The notes under the pieces: generated by a model | Seen by the model: only the letters and a program-made list of their open reading frames with translations | What the model was told of the DNA's origin: nothing | Databases searched by the model: none | Translations under genes and position numbers: made by a program | Part shown: piece after piece, positions 63,601 to 64,000 of the stretch | How positions within the stretch are numbered: position 1 is the stretch's first letter | Layout: the number at the start of each line of letters is the position of its first letter | NCBI GenBank assembly: GCA_003952965.2 | Contig: CM025853.1 | Coordinates: 26,689,572-26,753,571 of the forward strand | From: Morella rubra | Taxonomy: Eukaryota; Streptophyta; Magnoliopsida; Fagales; Myricaceae | DNA: 64,000 bases | Reading direction: 5' to 3'

Positions 63601-63816
63601 CGGTGGGATGACCTGGTTACAATGGAATTGACACATGGAAAGAAAGACAATCCGAAAGCTCTACCTTCACGAGTGATTCTGTATTTACAGACTAGAGCAA
63701 TAGAGTCAAAGGAACAAGTCCGTGTTATAAAGTGCAGCCCTGAAACCAAACAGGCTCTTGAAGTTTATTCTTCAATTGAGCAAGCAATGAACACCTATGG
63801 GTCAAACCTTGCAAAG
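19593..63816 (+). CDS. VPS13-type bridge-like lipid transfer protein (VPS13M2-like), 3' end outside window
   Basis: One gene of 62 placed exons, about 4,223 residues, whose last short coding exon seems to lie beyond the window. Every exon pair joins in phase through GT..AG introns; exon coordinates are given in the block entries. VPS13 proteins form a long hydrophobic groove that moves bulk phospholipids between membranes at organelle contact sites. Domain order here is chorein (residues 1-115), extended groove, PH (about 848-949), two VPS62/DUF946-like repeats (about 1943-2410), C2 (about 2640-2799), a W-rich dysferlin-like segment (about 2961-3005), the VAB/SHR-BD region, ATG2/VPS13 C-terminal helices (about 3882-4074) and a PH-like end (4075 on). 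Sequence and order match Arabidopsis At1g48090 as I remember it, more than the paralogue At4g17140. Length is close to those proteins. The count uses exons 33-36 once although the assembly shows them twice. Most large introns contain repeat insertions. Confidence 0.95.
21788..22366 (+). mobile_element. LINE 3' fragment with zf-RVT domain
   Basis: The translation reads [20 protein letters not shown], followed by a zinc-binding reverse-transcriptase tail motif ([18 protein letters not shown]) and WQHVFG, the typical C-terminal end of plant L1-type ORF2. A frame change then follows near 22125, and the 3' end closes with a 'cttacttatcaaa' tail signature. It is 5'-truncated, non-functional and inserted in sense orientation in the intron. 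Confidence 0.88.
22378..22744 (-). mobile_element. Second LINE 3' fragment, inverted relative to the first
   Basis: Read on the minus strand it contains GAATTCATTGGGTTATGCC, which is also found in the neighbouring fragment at about 22013-22031, followed by [20 protein letters not shown] and the shared ending [15 protein letters not shown]. It ends with 'cttacttatcaaaaaaaaaa'. It is homologous to the left fragment but truncated further at its 5' side. The two tails abut at 22360-22390. Confidence 0.87.
23532..28145 (+). other. VPS13 exons 6-14: extended groove segment
   Basis: Exons are 23532-23582, 23759-23862, 24040-24157, 24500-24601, 24735-24935, 25299-25456, 25634-25801, 27524-27616 and 27794-28145 (about residues 116-564). 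Typical VPS13 phrases are [58 protein letters not shown]-type '[14 protein letters not shown]' and WWRYAAQAG. These repeating beta segments form the lipid-binding groove. Intron 12 (25802-27523, 1.7 kb) shows no recognised element. Confidence 0.92.
25802..27523. other. VPS13 intron 12, nothing recognised
   Basis: This 1.7-kb intron has ordinary AT-rich composition and a short TTTA repeat near 26821-26837. On the minus strand around 26230-26390 the sequence can be read as coding-like for about 100 bases, but I recognise no family and call nothing. Confidence 0.4.
28171..28373 (+). mobile_element. 5'-truncated LINE tail with poly(A) and 10-bp target duplication
   Basis: The insert ends in an A run of about 26 bases (28347-28372). 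It is flanked by the identical decamer atgttgaggt at 28161-28170 and 28374-28383. Its translation ends [15 protein letters not shown], matching the two LINE fragments near 22.3 kb, followed by the same 'agtcctttgtactattcctataaaattcaactt' type tail. It lies only 25 bases after the exon 14 donor. Confidence 0.9.
28699..30796 (+). other. VPS13 exons 15-20
   Basis: Exons are 28699-28812, 29446-29541, 29630-29697, 30031-30151, 30231-30452 and 30569-30796 (about residues 565-847). Recognisable VPS13 phrases include [19 protein letters not shown], the coiled [34 protein letters not shown] and [20 protein letters not shown]. The exons continue the groove and lead directly into the PH domain. Confidence 0.92.
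28892..28969 (+). mobile_element. 78-bp LINE tail insertion
   Basis: A very short insert reading 'cttttgtactgctaacac...cttatcaaaaaag' is flanked by the decamer agaagtaatt at 28882-28891 and 28970-28979. Its 'tttgtact...ttatcaaaaaa' pattern is the 3' end shared by the LINE fragments of this locus. It is extremely 5'-truncated. Confidence 0.75.
30893..32022 (+). other. VPS13 exons 21-23: PH domain
   Basis: Exons are 30893-31002, 31218-31314 and 31924-32022 (residues about 848-949). The segment reads [19 protein letters not shown], then [20 protein letters not shown] and [20 protein letters not shown], with the C-terminal helix Trp of a pleckstrin homology fold. The PH domain inside the groove region is a plant VPS13M feature and probably binds phosphoinositides or a partner protein. 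Confidence 0.88.
32117..34703 (+). other. VPS13 exons 24-29
   Basis: Exons are 32117-32257, 32448-32516, 33192-33680, 33766-34086, 34337-34468 and 34590-34703. Exon 26 encodes an acidic serine-rich linker (residues about 1020-1182, such as [20 protein letters not shown]) that is probably disordered. Exons 27-29 resume the structured groove with [39 protein letters not shown] and [20 protein letters not shown]. Confidence 0.92.
34938..36345 (+). other. VPS13 exons 30-32
   Basis: Exons are 34938-35122, 36018-36126 and 36202-36345. Exon 30 ends at a weak donor, AAAGA followed by GTTCGT. Only this choice keeps frame and restores the conserved junction [14 protein letters not shown]. The family phrases [20 protein letters not shown] and [20 protein letters not shown] are present. 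Intron 30 (35123-36017) carries a degenerate GGTGAT-rich stretch around 35330-35560 and no recognised element. Confidence 0.9.
36346..38294. other. VPS13 intron 32
   Basis: A 1.95-kb intron. I recognise no element or gene in it. Its last 587 bases (from 37708) belong to the block that is repeated after the N gap. Confidence 0.5.
37708..41612 (+). repeat. 3,905-bp duplicated block, copy 1
   Basis: The block contains VPS13 exons 33-36 at 38295-38570, 38807-39481, 39887-40105 and 41109-41212 (residues about 1518-1942; [60 protein letters not shown]). It ends exactly at the first N of the gap. It is repeated at 41711-45615 with identical exon translations and only a few intron differences near 38622-38665 and 40955-40970. 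The most likely explanation is that two contigs overlapping by 3.9 kb were placed in series. Confidence 0.95.
41613..41710. other. Assembly gap (98 N)
   Basis: A run of 98 unknown bases. The sequence immediately after it restarts inside intron 32, 3.9 kb upstream of where the left contig ended. Confidence 1.
41711..45615 (+). repeat. 3,905-bp duplicated block, copy 2
   Basis: This repeats exons 33-36 at 42298-42573, 42808-43482, 43888-44106 and 45112-45215. Exon 36 ends in phase 2 (AT before GTAAGA). Joined to exon 37 it gives ATG TAT, restoring KMDLSFMYAAKEND as in the family. Joined instead to another exon 33 it would read ATG TAG and stop. A transcript carrying both copies would therefore be truncated, while a single copy gives a normal protein. 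Confidence 0.95.
45659..45763 (+). other. Cryptic, in-frame terminal-exon-like segment in VPS13 intron 36
   Basis: After a good acceptor (aatctgcag or the next AG) an open segment of 34 codons reads [20 protein letters not shown] then [14 protein letters not shown] and a TAG stop. If spliced from exon 36 at the second AG (45660/45661) it stays in frame and would end the protein near residue 1,976. I do not recall this sequence in the Arabidopsis protein and recognise no domain; it looks helical. It may be an alternative last exon, a captured exon or chance. Confidence 0.35.
46171..46488. repeat. Fold-back MITE-like element, copy B
   Basis: It starts gggataaatacactttgcac and carries 'gtcacatttatccaccatcgattgatttcag', mirrored at the right side as 'tacatttcatccaccc...tactaatttcat' on the other strand. 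Inner arms also pair (cttctgtcaatttgga with its complement near 46423-46437). It shares blocks with copy A at 7933-8256. The outermost right arm seems missing and is followed by 'acttatcaaaaagaaaa', a LINE-tail-like end. Confidence 0.65.
47038..48935 (+). other. VPS13 exons 37-40: two VPS62/DUF946-like repeats
   Basis: Exons are 47038-47333, 47524-47608, 47792-48496 and 48617-48935 (residues to about 2410). Exon 37 finishes the preceding region ([18 protein letters not shown]). The repeats are seen in [46 protein letters not shown], and again in [52 protein letters not shown]. The W-R-P...GY..LGD and W-x-P-V-A-P-P-G-Y patterns are those of plant DUF946/VPS62 proteins. Their role in plant VPS13 is not known to me. 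Confidence 0.9.
49132..50188 (+). other. VPS13 exons 41-44
   Basis: Exons are 49132-49290, 49393-49556, 49662-49842 and 49919-50188. They include the groove segment [20 protein letters not shown], the coiled stretch [20 protein letters not shown], and the lead-in to the C2 domain ([16 protein letters not shown]). Exon 42 ends with a phase-2 AA before GTACAT, giving the join FKFETYD. Confidence 0.9.
50281..52147 (+). other. VPS13 exons 45-47: C2 domain
   Basis: Exons are 50281-50487, 51493-51547 and 52017-52147. With the end of exon 44 they make a C2-type fold: [46 protein letters not shown] and [15 protein letters not shown]2 domains bind phospholipids, often with calcium, and explain the common label 'calcium-dependent lipid-binding' for these plant proteins. 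Intron 45 (50488-51492) shows no recognised element. Confidence 0.88.
51762..51842 (+). mobile_element. LINE tail remnant in VPS13 intron 46
   Basis: It contains 'cctttgtactgttctcacatttttctaataaaattttcttacttatcaaaaaaaaa'-type sequence, closely matching the 3' end at 22315-22370. No protein-coding part remains and I did not find a clear target duplication. Confidence 0.7.
52160..52446 (-). mobile_element. TRIM (miniature LTR retroelement), looks whole
   Basis: This 287-bp element has two short direct terminal repeats at 52160-52244 and 52368-52446. Both begin TGTGAATC and end CTAACA on the plus strand. It is flanked by the pentamer GGTTA at 52155-52159 and 52447-52451. Next to the right repeat a tRNA-primer-like box (tgatatca, read TGATATCA/TGGTATC-type on the minus strand) marks minus orientation. 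It encodes no protein, as usual for TRIMs. The terminal repeats are similar but not identical, so insertion is not very recent. Confidence 0.88.
52551..53952 (+). other. VPS13 exons 48-49: dysferlin-like segment and start of VAB region
   Basis: Exons are 52551-53033 and 53137-53952 (residues about 2800-3232). Exon 48 has [20 protein letters not shown] and [20 protein letters not shown]. At the exon 48/49 junction is [20 protein letters not shown], then [14 protein letters not shown] and [15 protein letters not shown], a tryptophan pattern like the DysF/peroxin-ferlin motif. Exon 49 continues into a VPS13 adaptor-binding-type beta region ([40 protein letters not shown]). Confidence 0.87.
54048..57089 (+). 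other. VPS13 exons 50-53: VAB/SHR-BD region
   Basis: Exons are 54048-54124, 55431-55884, 56022-56108 and 56934-57089. The signature is [20 protein letters not shown], followed by [20 protein letters not shown] and the conserved [20 protein letters not shown] with [19 protein letters not shown]. This beta-rich adaptor-binding region recruits VPS13 to membranes through organelle-specific partners in yeast; plant partners cannot be read from sequence. Confidence 0.9.
54470..55035. repeat. Possible LTR-type fragment in VPS13 intron 50
   Basis: The 1.3-kb intron 54125-55430 is long for this part of the gene. Its middle holds sequence unlike its surroundings, with a TGGTATTATAG-like box on the minus strand near 54750-54760 that resembles the primer-binding boxes of plant LTR elements, and an adjacent poorly defined repeat-like stretch. 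No coding part or paired terminal repeat was found, so this is only a tentative fossil call. Confidence 0.25.
57175..59207 (+). other. VPS13 exons 54-58
   Basis: Exons are 57175-57359, 57692-58231, 58574-58751, 58839-58981 and 59081-59207 (residues about 3491-3881). Conserved family phrases are [80 protein letters not shown], and [20 protein letters not shown]. Exon lengths 185, 540 and 178 sum to a whole number of codons. The segment closes the adaptor region and leads into the C-terminal helices. Confidence 0.92.
59512..59690 (-). repeat. Degenerate TRIM-related fragment
   Basis: It reads ggatctaccactcattccaaaagcttaaact and then attatattctctaata, matching one terminal repeat and the following internal part of the TRIM at 52160-52446. 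It diverges strongly and lacks the second terminal repeat. It is an older fossil of the same family in intron 58. Confidence 0.7.
59709..59923. repeat. Fold-back element with terminal inverted repeats of about 70 bp
   Basis: The left arm starts tacaaaatcagtcattgtgg and continues to aattagtcctcatgataata and aaagcataaaattag. The right arm, on the other strand, reads tacaaaatcagcttgtggta and continues to aattagtcctcgtgataata. The centre repeats 'gattttatgcttttgtgaaat'. The whole forms a long imperfect hairpin with no coding capacity, directly next to the degenerate TRIM fragment. Confidence 0.8.
59996..60217 (+). other. VPS13 exon 59
   Basis: This exon encodes [40 protein letters not shown] and [15 protein letters not shown], the start of the conserved C-terminal VPS13/ATG2-like helices. 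In the family the next exon continues with ENKGVED, here found 2.5 kb away at 62774, so the duplicated block lies wholly in intron 59. Confidence 0.93.
60309..61483. repeat. 1.18-kb tandem duplication in VPS13 intron 59, copy 1
   Basis: This block is followed directly by a second copy at 61484-62687. The first roughly 930 bases appear identical, including two open frames of 77 and 83 codons repeated exactly. The last roughly 240 bases of copy 1 differ by many small deletions and one loss of about 27 bases. The clustering of differences at its end looks like either a low-quality contig end or local decay. Confidence 0.9.
61484..62687. repeat. 1.18-kb tandem duplication in VPS13 intron 59, copy 2
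   Basis: Second unit of the tandem pair (1,204 bases against 1,175 in copy 1). On the minus strand it carries an open frame at 62141-62467 containing [20 protein letters not shown], which looks protein-like but matches nothing I know; copy 1 holds a shortened version at 60966-61265. No effect on the VPS13 protein is expected. Confidence 0.9.
62774..63816 (+). other. VPS13 exons 60-62: C-terminal helices and PH-like domain
   Basis: Exons are 62774-63130, 63253-63411 and 63529-63816 (residues about 3956-4223). Exon 60 has the ATG2/VPS13 C-terminal signature [40 protein letters not shown] and [20 protein letters not shown]. Exons 61-62 encode a PH-like end ([55 protein letters not shown]). The donor at 63817 (GTTGTT) shows at least one more exon. 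Nothing after it in the remaining 184 bases looks coding, so the stop codon is outside the window. Confidence 0.93.
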
Positions 63817-64000
63817 GTTGTTTTCAGATGCCATACATTATCCTACTCACATAAAGGCTTGTTGGTAAAGAGCATGTTCTAATTTGGTCAAGGTCTGCAG
63901 TTTATATGGAATAATTGATGATTTTATTGGCCGGTCCCAAGTTTATACAAATGCATGGTTCCTTGGAGATTTCAACAATATGTTAATTCTCTGTGAAAGA

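Noticed and set aside
1-64000. tRNA, rRNA or other structured RNA genes
   Set aside because: I looked for cloverleaf boxes and found none that I could support by eye.

Overview
The window is nuclear DNA from a dicot plant, probably a woody species. It is AT-rich, has many small introns with GT..AG borders, plant hAT, LINE, TRIM and fold-back repeats, and three plant protein-coding genes. There is no sign of operons, CRISPR arrays or viral genes. A 98-base run of N at 41613-41710 marks an assembly gap. I saw no rRNA or tRNA gene.

Layout. (1) 1437-2860, minus: a small four-exon gene for a 91-residue LYR-motif protein of the mitochondrial LYR/complex 1 family. A perfect 24-bp inverted repeat lies just upstream. 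(2) 4319-6675, minus: a six-exon gene for a secreted GH28 polygalacturonase with a proline-rich N-terminal region, resembling Arabidopsis PGX3 (At1g48100). (3) 6.95-19.3 kb: an intergenic block with a fold-back element, a 130-bp tandem repeat and a 5.5-kb hAT DNA transposon (11645-17156). The transposon is flanked by a perfect 8-bp target duplication and its transposase is decayed. (4) 19593 to the right edge, plus: one giant gene for a VPS13-type bridge-like lipid transfer protein, closest in memory to Arabidopsis At1g48090 (VPS13M2). I could place 62 exons with consistent reading phase, giving about 4,223 residues; only the last short coding exon seems to lie outside the window. Its order is chorein N-terminus, PH domain, two VPS62/DUF946-like repeats, C2 domain, dysferlin-like W-rich segment, VAB region, ATG2/VPS13 C-terminal helices and a C-terminal PH-like domain.

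In Arabidopsis the VPS13 and polygalacturonase genes have adjacent locus numbers, so the window probably preserves an old gene neighbourhood, now widened by the hAT insertion. The three genes have no evident shared pathway (mitochondrial LYR protein, cell-wall pectinase, membrane-contact lipid transport).

The most important caution is at 37708-45615. A 3,905-bp block carrying VPS13 exons 33-36 occurs twice, on either side of the N gap. Splicing the two copies in series would create an immediate stop codon, so this is most likely an unmerged contig overlap and not a real exon duplication. A second 1.18-kb tandem duplication sits in the intron before exon 60. I found no convincing undescribed biological system. 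The points worth following are the assembly duplication, the upstream hairpin, the hAT with its palindromic ends, an in-frame cryptic terminal exon at 45659-45763, and the repeated arrival of LINE tails in VPS13 introns.
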